Origin: Ignavibacterium sp.
GTDB taxonomy: Bacteria > Bacteroidota > Ignavibacteria > Ignavibacteriales > Ignavibacteriaceae
DNA length: 64,000 nucleotides
Assembly (NCBI GenBank): GCA_032027145.1
Contig: JAVSMP010000001.1
Location: 896,903 to 960,902 of the forward strand
Direction of reading: 5' to 3'
Positions 16,486 to 23,910 of this stretch are shown in pieces. The position numbers were made by a program, and so were the translations under genes. Every line of letters starts with the position of its first letter. Within the stretch, counting starts at the first letter, position 1. The notes under the pieces were generated by a model. It was not told the origin of the DNA. It did not search any database and saw only the letters and a program-made list of their open reading frames with translations.

Positions 16486-17067
16486 ATGAAAGCGTTTTCT
16501 TTTCTTTTTACAGCACTCTTTGTTTTCACAACACTTTCTTTTGCACAAAATTTTCCGAACAGAGGAACACTTGAAGTTGGAGGCAGTTTAGGTTTTTCCA
16601 GCAGTACAAGTGTTATCAATGGTCAAAGTGCAAGTAATTCTACATCAACTTTTAGAATTGAACCGTATATCGGTTACTTTTTTATAAACAGCTTTGAACT
16701 TGGAATAGAGCCTTCTTTCACAAGATCAGGGATTGGGGATTACTCTTCAACAACATTCGGAATTTATTTTGCACCATCCTGGGTGTTTAATCTGCGCAGC
16801 AATTTGTATCCTTTTATCGAAGGCAGAATTGGTTATAATTCATCTTCGACTGATGATGGTATTCCTTTAACACCGGATATTAGTTCCGGAGGTTTTGCCT
16901 GGGGATTTAAAGGCGGAATGAAATTTCAGGTTGGTAAGAGTTCTCTGATTAATTTTGCGATATCTTACGATCAGATAACAATGAATCCTAAAAGTTGGAC
17001 TGGAAATAGAAACGGACAAAATATTTTTGGCGTAAATGCCGGATTTACTGTTTTCTTTACCCGGTAG
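16486..17067 (+). CDS. small outer membrane beta-barrel protein
   Basis: A 193-residue barrel protein with signal peptide MKAFSFLFTALFVFTTLSFAQ. The N-terminus of the mature protein (NRGTLEVGGSLGFSSSTS) and later strands (FRIEPYIGYFFINSFELGIEPSF, TFGIYFAPSWVFNL, YPFIEGRIGYNS, GGFAWGFKGGMKFQVG, IFGVNAGFTVFF) fit the outer membrane beta-barrel class common in this phylum. Eight strands are likely. It ends FFTR, so the usual terminal Phe is two residues from the end. It is the last of four barrel genes in a row; they differ in sequence and each has its own signal peptide and spacing. Confidence 0.82.
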   Translation: MKAFSFLFTALFVFTTLSFAQNFPNRGTLEVGGSLGFSSSTSVINGQSASNSTSTFRIEPYIGYFFINSFELGIEPSFTRSGIGDYSSTTFGIYFAPSWVFNLRSNLYPFIEGRIGYNSSSTDDGIPLTPDISSGGFAWGFKGGMKFQVGKSSLINFAISYDQITMNPKSWTGNRNGQNIFGVNAGFTVFFTR

Positions 17068-17128
17068 ATTAATTTAAAGATTTAATCCTGTTCTATAAAA
17101 AGATTGTTTGAAAATTAAAAATAATGTG

Positions 17129-17189
17129 GTAGCCGCAGGCTTCAGCCTGCGATATTAAGATGTAAACGCAACCTGAAGGTTGCGGCTAC
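17129..17189. repeat. REP-like double palindrome
   Basis: The outer arms GTAGCCGCA (17129-17137) and TGCGGCTAC (17181-17189) are exact complements. Inside are two more palindromes: CGCAGGCT-TC-AGCCTGCG (17134-17151) and CGCAACCT-GA-AGGTTGCG (17167-17184). It is much richer in G+C than its surroundings. This is the design of a REP/BIME-type dispersed repeat. It lies after the last barrel gene and before malQ. Confidence 0.7.
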
Positions 17190-17288
17190 TTTAACAAATG
17201 TATTTTCACACAGTCCCTAAAAAGAGCAGGATTTTTTTTCGTCTATGCTCTGCCTATTTTTCCCCAGCAATTTTTTAAAGGTTTTAAA

Positions 17289-18830
17289 ATGAAATTTGAG
17301 CGCAATGCCGGAATATTATTACATCCAACTTCTCTTCCTTCTAAATATGGTATCGGAGATCTTGGTGATGATGCATTTAAGTTTATTGACTTTTTAGAAA
17401 AAGCCGGACAAAAGCTCTGGCAGGTCTTTCCATTAGGACCAACGGGATATGGTGATTCGCCTTATCAGTGTTTTTCTGCTTTTGCAGGAAATCCAAATCT
17501 TATTAGTCCCGATAAACTAAAAGATGATAATTTGTTAAGCGAGAATGATTTGTTACATATTCCCCCGCACAATCCAAAATCAATTGATTACGGCGAGGTA
17601 ATTGAGTATAAAAAATCTCTTTTAAAAAAAGCATTTAACAATTTTAAACATCATCAGGATAAATTTGATAATGAGTTTAATAAGTTTTGTAAAGACAACA
17701 AAAAATGGCTTGATGACTTTGCGTTTTTTATGTCAGCTAAAGAAGCTCATGGCGGAATAGTCTGGAAAGACTGGGATGAAGGACTTGTCTTAAGAAAGAA
17801 AAAGTCTTTGGATGAATGGAAGCAGAGATTAACTGAAGAAATTCATTATCAGAAATTTGTTCAATTTATTTTCTTCAGACAATGGCATAGTGTAAAAGAG
17901 TATGCAAATAATAAAGAGATTAAAATTATTGGGGATATGCCGATATTTATTGCATACGACAGCGCAGATCTTTGGGCAAATAAACATCTTTTTACAGTAG
18001 ATGAATCAGGTAAATTAGAAACGGTTGCCGGCGTTCCGCCAGATTATTTTTCTCCAACAGGACAGCTTTGGGGGAATCCGCTTTACAGATGGAAAGAAAT
18101 GGAAAAGGATGACTTTCAATGGATGCGTAATCGCTTCGAGCAGCTTTTTACAATGGTTGACATTGTTCGTATTGATCACTTCAGAGGATTCGAAGCATTT
18201 TGGGAAATTCCTGGCGATGCACTGACAGCCGAAAAAGGAAGATGGGTAAAAGCTCCGGGTAATAAATTATTTAAATCAATAAAAAAATATCTTGGAGATG
18301 TTCCCATTCTGGCAGAAGACCTTGGTGTTATAACTCCGCCTGTAGAAAAACTGCGCGATGATTTTGAATTTCCGGGAATGAAAATTCTGCAGTTTGCATT
18401 TGGAACAGGCATGGAAACTAAATTCCTGCCTCATAACTATATTCCGAATTGTGTTGTGTTAACAGGAGCACATGACAATGATACTACCCGTGCTTATTTT
18501 GAAAAAGCTAAAGTGGATAAAGATTCAGATATCTTTGATCATGTCCAAAAGTATTTGAATTATTTTGGAGATAATATTGTTTATGAATTAATCAGAGCTG
18601 CCTACGCATCGGTGGCTAGTATTGTTATTGTTCCGATGCAGGATATTTTAAATCTTGGCGGCGAATCAAGAATGAATTTCCCCGGTAAGCTTGGTGGAAA
18701 CTGGATGTGGCGTTTTACGTGGGATCAGATTACAAATGATCTTCATCTGAAATATTTAGGCTTGACGAAGCTTTATGAAAGACCCCCGGCACCAAAAAAA
18801 GTTGAAGAAGTAAAAAGTGAAGCAGAATAG
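17289..18830 (+). CDS. malQ: 4-alpha-glucanotransferase (GH77)
   Basis: Amylomaltase, which transfers maltodextrin segments between glucans; it works in glycogen and maltodextrin metabolism in the cytoplasm. At 513 residues it has the normal bacterial length. The family start ERNAGILLHPTSLPSKYGIGDLG and the GPTGYGDSPYQ block are intact. Catalytic residues are D296 (nucleophile, VRIDHFRG), E343 (acid/base, LAEDLG) and D396 (GAHDNDT). The C-terminus ends in a short charged tail (APKKVEEVKSEAE). No other glycogen gene is in the window. The SD is AAAGG, 10 bases upstream. Confidence 0.96.
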   Translation: MKFERNAGILLHPTSLPSKYGIGDLGDDAFKFIDFLEKAGQKLWQVFPLGPTGYGDSPYQCFSAFAGNPNLISPDKLKDDNLLSENDLLHIPPHNPKSIDYGEVIEYKKSLLKKAFNNFKHHQDKFDNEFNKFCKDNKKWLDDFAFFMSAKEAHGGIVWKDWDEGLVLRKKKSLDEWKQRLTEEIHYQKFVQFIFFRQWHSVKEYANNKEIKIIGDMPIFIAYDSADLWANKHLFTVDESGKLETVAGVPPDYFSPTGQLWGNPLYRWKEMEKDDFQWMRNRFEQLFTMVDIVRIDHFRGFEAFWEIPGDALTAEKGRWVKAPGNKLFKSIKKYLGDVPILAEDLGVITPPVEKLRDDFEFPGMKILQFAFGTGMETKFLPHNYIPNCVVLTGAHDNDTTRAYFEKAKVDKDSDIFDHVQKYLNYFGDNIVYELIRAAYASVASIVIVPMQDILNLGGESRMNFPGKLGGNWMWRFTWDQITNDLHLKYLGLTKLYERPPAPKKVEEVKSEAE

Positions 18831-18910
18831 TTTTTTATAAGTTGATTAATTAAATGAAACTATAATTACAATATTGAATCTAAATATCAGAAAAATTAAA
18901 GGAGTATGAT

Positions 18911-19357
18911 TTGAAAAAAGTAACATTATCGATGATTTTACTTTCAGTGCTTTTAATCGGATGCGGTAAAAGCGGTGCAAAGGATAATTTAAATTGGGAA
19001 ACTAATCTTGAGACAGCATTACAAAAAGCAAAACAAGAAAATAAGGCAGTGCTTGTTAATTTTACAGGATCTGACTGGTGTATATGGTGTCAGCGTTTAA
19101 GTGATGAAGTGTTCTCTAAAGATGATTTTGAAAATTTTGCAAACGAGAAACTAATTCTGGTAAAGCTTGATTTTCCAAAAAACATTGAGCAAACTGTTGA
19201 AACGAAAATGTATAACAATAAACTTGCACAAAAGTATAACATACAGGGATTCCCGACAATTCTTTTGTTTAATTCAAAAGGAGATATGGTTCTACAAACA
19301 GGCTATCAACCTGGCGGGGCTGCTGAGTATGTTAATCATTTAAAAGGTTACTTATAA
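18911..19357 (+). CDS. thioredoxin-like lipoprotein (WCIWC)
   Basis: A 148-residue lipoprotein with a thioredoxin fold. It starts at TTG 18911 (SD AAAGGAG, good spacing). The lipobox is LIGC with Cys18. The active site GSDWCIWCQRLSDEVF has Cys57 and Cys60; the cis-Pro region is GFPTILLF. It is close in pattern to the secreted protein at 11276, so two envelope thioredoxins of the WCIWC kind are in this window. Function is probably reduction or repair of exported thiol proteins. Single gene followed by a terminator. Confidence 0.88.
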   Translation: MKKVTLSMILLSVLLIGCGKSGAKDNLNWETNLETALQKAKQENKAVLVNFTGSDWCIWCQRLSDEVFSKDDFENFANEKLILVKLDFPKNIEQTVETKMYNNKLAQKYNIQGFPTILLFNSKGDMVLQTGYQPGGAAEYVNHLKGYL

Positions 19358-19371
19358 AAATGCACTTATCT

Positions 19372-19397
19372 TCGGGATTGTTTGGCAACAGTCCCGA
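19372..19397 (+). terminator. hairpin after the thioredoxin lipoprotein
   Basis: TCGGGATTGTT (19372-19382) pairs with AACAGTCCCGA (19387-19397) through an 11-bp stem with one G-U pair and a TGGC loop. A T-rich stretch follows only loosely. The remaining bases up to the glycosyltransferase gene show nothing else. Confidence 0.65.
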
Positions 19398-19606
19398 GGT
19401 TCTGATTATATCTTCTCTAAAAATTTTCTGCATTAAAATATTTTCAATCTTTTACTAAATTTGTTCAACTTGAGTTTTCGTTTTAGTCAGATAAAAATTT
19501 CAAGTGTAATTATTGTTAAAATTCCTGATATCAAGTTTAGCAACTGCACATCAGTTTGCTAAAAGAGATATTACTATACAAATAAATAGAATAGAAGAAA
19601 GCAGTC

Positions 19607-20650
19607 ATCAAAACAAAAAACAGGGAGACAGTTAAAGAGATTCTTGTAATAAGGCAGCACAATCAAATTGGCGATATGCTGTGCTCTCTTACGCTTTATA
19701 AAGGATTGAAGAAAAAATTTCCGGATGCCAGAATTACTCTTGTTGCTGCTAAAACCAATTATGAAATTCCTTTCTTTGATATAAATCCTTTTATTGACAG
19801 GGTTATTGTTTTTGATAAATCTTCATTATCGTCAATTATCCATTTTATCAAATTGCTAAGAAGCCGCAAGTATGAGATTGGCATAGTTCCTTCAACTATT
19901 GTGTTATCGAGAACATCTCATATTTTAAATTTCATATCCGGAGCTAAATTAAAAGTCGGCGTTAATTCTATTGATAAACTCCAAAATCCACTTTCAAAAC
20001 TCCTTAATATTAAAACTGATTTTTTATGGAGCGGAGTTCATCAATCAATACGCAATCTTCAGATAATAAATCAAATTGGATGTGATTTATCCGAAGAGGA
20101 AATAAAAAGCATTAAAATTAATTTATCAGAATATGATTACTCTTTTGCTGATAAATTTATTAAAAAAAATTTTACGGACTGCAGTAAAATGATAATCGCA
20201 TTTCATCCGGGTGCAGGAAAATCCGATAACCGATGGGATAAAGAAAATTTTGTTAGTTTGATAAAAAAAATATATGATTCTTTTCAAAGCAATATTTTAA
20301 TAACGTCGGGCTGGACTGACGGCGAAATAATAAGTTCAATTTCGTCTTCTTTAAGAGAATCGGATATTAAGTTTGCAATATTGCACAATGCTTCTATAAA
20401 AAAACTTGCTGCAGTTTTATCAATTATAGACCTCTATATTACAAACGATACCGGCACAATGCATATTGCAGGATATGTTAATACTAAAATGATTTCTTTG
20501 TTTGGTCCGACTAACCCTAATGAATGGGCACCAACGGGAATAAATCATAATTTTATTAAATCGCCGACAGATAAAATTAATGATATTTCTATACAACAAG
20601 TTTTCTCATTGGTTTGTCAAATACTGACTCAAAAGAAAGATCAGGTATAA
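19607..20650 (+). CDS. glycosyltransferase family 9 (heptosyltransferase-like)
   Basis: A cytoplasmic GT9 enzyme that adds sugars from activated donors to lipopolysaccharide core or a similar glycan. The family N-terminus is encoded in frame before the first ATG: KEILVIRQHNQIGD lies at 19634-19675, and the ATG at 19676 is the Met right after it. No ATG, GTG or TTG exists between the in-frame stop at 19592 and 19676. I therefore place the start provisionally at ATC 19607; ATT 19640 is another option, and a frameshift or sequence error cannot be excluded. The donor-binding C-terminal half is intact: FHPGAGKSDNRW, LYITNDTGTMHIA and SLFGPTNPNEWAP. The metallophosphoesterase gene follows after four bases. 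Confidence 0.85.
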   Translation: MKTKNRETVKEILVIRQHNQIGDMLCSLTLYKGLKKKFPDARITLVAAKTNYEIPFFDINPFIDRVIVFDKSSLSSIIHFIKLLRSRKYEIGIVPSTIVLSRTSHILNFISGAKLKVGVNSIDKLQNPLSKLLNIKTDFLWSGVHQSIRNLQIINQIGCDLSEEEIKSIKINLSEYDYSFADKFIKKNFTDCSKMIIAFHPGAGKSDNRWDKENFVSLIKKIYDSFQSNILITSGWTDGEIISSISSSLRESDIKFAILHNASIKKLAAVLSIIDLYITNDTGTMHIAGYVNTKMISLFGPTNPNEWAPTGINHNFIKSPTDKINDISIQQVFSLVCQILTQKKDQV

Positions 20651-20654
20651 TATT

Positions 20655-21878
20655 ATGTGGATAATAATCAGAGTTATAATTGCAATTGTATTGATCACTA
20701 TTTTAGAATACTATTTTGTTAGTAAGCTCAAGATTGCATTTAAAGTTCTACTATCAAGGTTCCCGATAAAAAAGCAGAAGATTTTCATCAACACTTTTTT
20801 ACTTTTGCTAAATTTATATCCAGCTCTGTTGATTATTAATTCAATTTATGCCGCGATTACAAAACAGTCGCCCTGGTTTCCTGATAACTCCTTGCTGGAT
20901 TATTTTTTAATTTATCCTTTCTGGTTCTTATTCATTTTAGTAATACAGCTTGTGATTTACTATTTGGTCTTTGATTTACTAAAGCTCGTTATTTTTCCGA
21001 TTTACAAAAAAAATAAAGATAAATTTGTTAAATACGAATCAATAATAATTTTCATTCTTCTGCTCTTCTTTGTTGTTTATATACCGGCAAGAATTATTTA
21101 CGATTACAATTCAGTAGATGTTAATCGGATTATATATAAAAAGAAAAATCTGTCAGATGGACTTAATGGTTTTAAGATAGCTTTCATTTCAGATGTTCAG
21201 GCTGATAGATATACAGATGATAAAAGGCTAAAAAACTTTATTGATGCAGTTAACAATGAAAATCCTGATCTGATACTGATTGCAGGAGATATAATTACTT
21301 CAACGCCAAATTATATTAATAAAGCTGCAGAATATATCGGAATGTTAAAAGCCGATTATGGAGTGTATTCCTGTGTGGGAGATCATGACAATTGGGCATA
21401 CCGTCAGGATACAAAGAGAAGTATTAGCGAAATTACTGACGCACTTGAAAAACACAATGTTAGTATGATAAGTGATAGCTCGATTATTATTCCCGTTAAT
21501 AATTCTGACATTGGAATAACCTTTATTACTAATACTTATGTTGAATCTGTTCCAAAAGATATTTTGGAGAAGCTTTCCAAATCAAATCACTCTGACTTGA
21601 AGATAATGTTGACCCATCAGCCTAAAAACGAGGTTATTAAAAGTGCCAAAGAGAACAATTTTGATTTATTTCTTGCTGGTCATACACATGGTGGGCAAAT
21701 TACTTTATTGTTTCCATTTATACAGTTAACTCCAACATTGGTTGAAACAACTTTTATTAAAGGAGTTCGTTATTATGGTAATATGATGGCAATCGTTACT
21801 CGTGGATTAGGAATGTCTCTTGCGCCAATCCGATATAACTCAACTCCTGAGATTGTAATTATTACTCTTGCGAAATAA
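20655..21878 (+). CDS. membrane-anchored metallophosphoesterase
   Basis: A 407-residue protein with an N-terminal membrane part (four hydrophobic segments, up to about residue 150) and a calcineurin-like phosphoesterase domain on the periplasmic or cytoplasmic face. Close relatives by pattern are YkuE/YaeI-type enzymes, some of which cleave lipid-linked sugar nucleotides such as UDP-diacylglucosamine. Motifs: FISDVQAD (D180, with Gln182 where His is usual), LIAGDIIT, GDHD at 242-245 (normally GNHD), LTHQP and AGHTHGGQ. The changes at Gln182 and Asp243 may alter the metal site. It directly follows the GT9 gene, which hints at a joint role in envelope glycan or lipid A synthesis. Confidence 0.87.
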   Translation: MWIIIRVIIAIVLITILEYYFVSKLKIAFKVLLSRFPIKKQKIFINTFLLLLNLYPALLIINSIYAAITKQSPWFPDNSLLDYFLIYPFWFLFILVIQLVIYYLVFDLLKLVIFPIYKKNKDKFVKYESIIIFILLLFFVVYIPARIIYDYNSVDVNRIIYKKKNLSDGLNGFKIAFISDVQADRYTDDKRLKNFIDAVNNENPDLILIAGDIITSTPNYINKAAEYIGMLKADYGVYSCVGDHDNWAYRQDTKRSISEITDALEKHNVSMISDSSIIIPVNNSDIGITFITNTYVESVPKDILEKLSKSNHSDLKIMLTHQPKNEVIKSAKENNFDLFLAGHTHGGQITLLFPFIQLTPTLVETTFIKGVRYYGNMMAIVTRGLGMSLAPIRYNSTPEIVIITLAK

Positions 21879-21896
21879 TTCTCTTAAACTGTACAG

Positions 21897-21923
21897 AAAG
21901 TTTTTTTACTAAGAAAACTTTTT
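21897..21923 (+). terminator. terminator hairpin
   Basis: AAAGTTTT (21897-21904) pairs with AAAACTTT (21914-21921) and continues into T. It closes the GT9-phosphoesterase operon. Confidence 0.6.
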
Positions 21924-22152
21924 GTATCCGCTCTTCTTGTTGAAAAACAAAATCTTCTGAAAAAGGTTTTGATATAATTATCAGATTAACAAAAGCAAAA
22001 ACACATTAAATAAACAAAGATTTTCACCTCTCTTGTAGTCGGGCAGCTTTGCTCAGTAATGACATATTTGATTTTTCAGAAGTAAAAAAAATACCATTTG
22101 ACTTTGATTTCTTAATGAAAAATTTTATTTTAAAAATAAATTGCGTGTTAAC

Positions 22153-22170
22153 GAGTCCATAAATGGACTC
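22153..22170 (+). promoter_or_regulatory. hairpin in the leader of the KamA-family gene
   Basis: GAGTCCAT-AA-ATGGACTC forms a perfect 8-bp inverted repeat ending 10 bases before the SD (AAGGAG) of the gene at 22194. It could control ribosome access or be an operator. The rest of the 315-bp gap from 21879 shows no known riboswitch that I can recognise. Confidence 0.45.
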
Positions 22171-22193
22171 ACAAATCAGAAAGGAGATGATAT

Positions 22194-23522
22194 ATGAAGT
22201 ATTCATCTTATATGCTTCACAACTTCAGAAACATCCCTCAATTAAAGCATGTTTCCCCTGGAATTATCAATGCGATTGAAATTGTTGGCTCTGTTCTACC
22301 TTTTAAAACAAATAATTATGTGATTGAAAATCTTATTGATTGGTCAAATATCCCTGATGACCCGATGTTTATACTAACATTTCCCCAGTACGATATGTTA
22401 ATTCCTGAGCACTTTGAAAAAATGAAATCGGTAATTAATAATGGTGCTGATAAACCAAGAATTAAAGAGGCTGCAAATGAAATCAGACGGCAGCTTAATC
22501 CACAGCCCGCCGGTCAGCTGGAATACAATGTTCCGATGATTGAGGGAGAAAAATTATACGGGATGCAGCATAAATACCGCGAGACTGTTTTGTTTTTCCC
22601 AAGTCAGGGACAAACCTGTCATGCATACTGTACATTTTGTTTTCGCTGGCCTCAGTTTGTCGGAATGGAAGATCTTAAGTTTGCATCAAAAGAAGCAGAA
22701 TTACTGGTAAAATATGTAAAGAAACATAAAGAAGTTACTGATGTATTATTTACTGGTGGTGATCCAATGATAATGAGAACCAAACATCTTGAAACATATA
22801 TTAGACCATTACTTGAAGCAAACATCGCACATCTTAGAAATATCCGTATTGGATCAAAAGCACTTGCTTATTGGCCGTATCGCTTTTTAACCGATGATGA
22901 TGCTGATGATTTATTAAGATTGTTTGAAGATGTTAATAAAGCTGGAAAACATCTTGCATATATGGCGCACTTCAATCATCCTGCTGAACTTGAAGGAAAA
23001 GCTGTTGAAAATGCAATTAGTAAAATACTAACTACCGGTGCTGTTATAAGAACTCAATCTCCTGTTTTAAAAAACATAAATGATAATCCGAAGCTCTGGG
23101 CAGAGATGTGGAAGAAACAAGTTAAACTTGGATGCATTCCATATTATATGTTTGTTGCACGCAATACAGGTGCGCAGCATTATTTTTCAATTCCGCTTGT
23201 AGATGCCTGGAATATTTTTAGAAAAGCGTATCAATCAGTAAGCGGAATTTGCAGAAATGTGAGAGGACCGAGTATGTCCTGCCTGCCTGGTAAAGTTCAG
23301 TTACTTGGAGTTACTGATGTAAAAGGTGAAAATGTTATGGTTTTCAGAATGATTCAGGGAAGAAATCCAGATTGGGCAGCCCGTCCTTTTCTTGCAAAAT
23401 ATGATGAAGATGCAATTTGGTACACAGATCTGCAGCCGGCGTTCGGTGAAGAAAAATTTTACTTTACTGATGAGCTTAATCAAATACTTAAACCAGAAGA
23501 AATTGAATTTGAGCTTGAATGA
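22194..23522 (+). CDS. KamA-family radical SAM protein
   Basis: A 442-residue radical SAM enzyme of the lysine 2,3-aminomutase family. The 4Fe-4S ligands are C142, C146 and C149 in the motif CHAYCTFC, and the following GGDPMIMR block is the SAM-binding GGE-like motif. A conserved Lys in SCLPGKVQ (near residue 370) is the candidate PLP lysine. The family moves an amino group between carbon 2 and 3 of lysine, glutamate or another amino acid; the substrate here cannot be read from the sequence. It lacks the short form typical of the EF-P modifying EpmB (about 340 residues). Single gene with a strong SD and a hairpin in its leader. Confidence 0.9.
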   Translation: MKYSSYMLHNFRNIPQLKHVSPGIINAIEIVGSVLPFKTNNYVIENLIDWSNIPDDPMFILTFPQYDMLIPEHFEKMKSVINNGADKPRIKEAANEIRRQLNPQPAGQLEYNVPMIEGEKLYGMQHKYRETVLFFPSQGQTCHAYCTFCFRWPQFVGMEDLKFASKEAELLVKYVKKHKEVTDVLFTGGDPMIMRTKHLETYIRPLLEANIAHLRNIRIGSKALAYWPYRFLTDDDADDLLRLFEDVNKAGKHLAYMAHFNHPAELEGKAVENAISKILTTGAVIRTQSPVLKNINDNPKLWAEMWKKQVKLGCIPYYMFVARNTGAQHYFSIPLVDAWNIFRKAYQSVSGICRNVRGPSMSCLPGKVQLLGVTDVKGENVMVFRMIQGRNPDWAARPFLAKYDEDAIWYTDLQPAFGEEKFYFTDELNQILKPEEIEFELE

Positions 23523-23910
23523 AGACATATGGCATACCGTCTTTCCGATTCCTGATAGCTTAATACGGTTGACGAATTGTTCCGATAAGAAATTGAATGA
23601 GAAGGCTTTCGCTGGTAATAAGAGCATATTATTATAAGTTTCGTAGAGATGAGCAAATCTTAGTTTAATTTTCTCTGCTTGTGCCCTTCATATCGTTAAA
23701 TCCAATAGAACGCGGATGACACGGATTATGCGGATTAACACAGATTAAGAATCATATTGATCATTTCTCTCTCTTAATTTGTATTTAATAAATATGCCTT
23801 CGGTAAGATTATTTTACCATTGATAAAGGAAATTCATTACAGAAAATAATTTATACTTAAATTCCCGTTTGAATTCACAAAATCATTACAAATAACTCTA
23901 CAGGTTTAAT
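23523..23910. other. 388-bp intergenic region
   Basis: No gene is supported, although an alternative frame of the KamA gene stays open to 23637. The region holds the GGATTA-rich repeat (23709-23750) and an imperfect palindrome GGTAA...TTACC at 23802-23818, a possible operator about 90 bases before the tricorn gene. Confidence 0.4.
23709..23750 (+). repeat. GGATTA-rich intergenic repeat, copy 3
   Basis: Four successive units of about 10 bases: AACGCGGATG, ACACGGATTATG, CGGATTAACA, CAGATTAAGA. The same design is seen at 1345-1384 (minus strand) and 10201-10240. Confidence 0.55.

Noticed and set aside
21879-22193. A lysine riboswitch before the aminomutase-like gene
   Set aside because: The conserved lysine-riboswitch core motifs are not found; only one short hairpin is present.
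23392-23637. An 81-codon frame that overlaps the end of the KamA gene and runs into the gap
   Set aside because: It overlaps a well supported gene in another frame, has no ribosome site and its translation matches no pattern I know.
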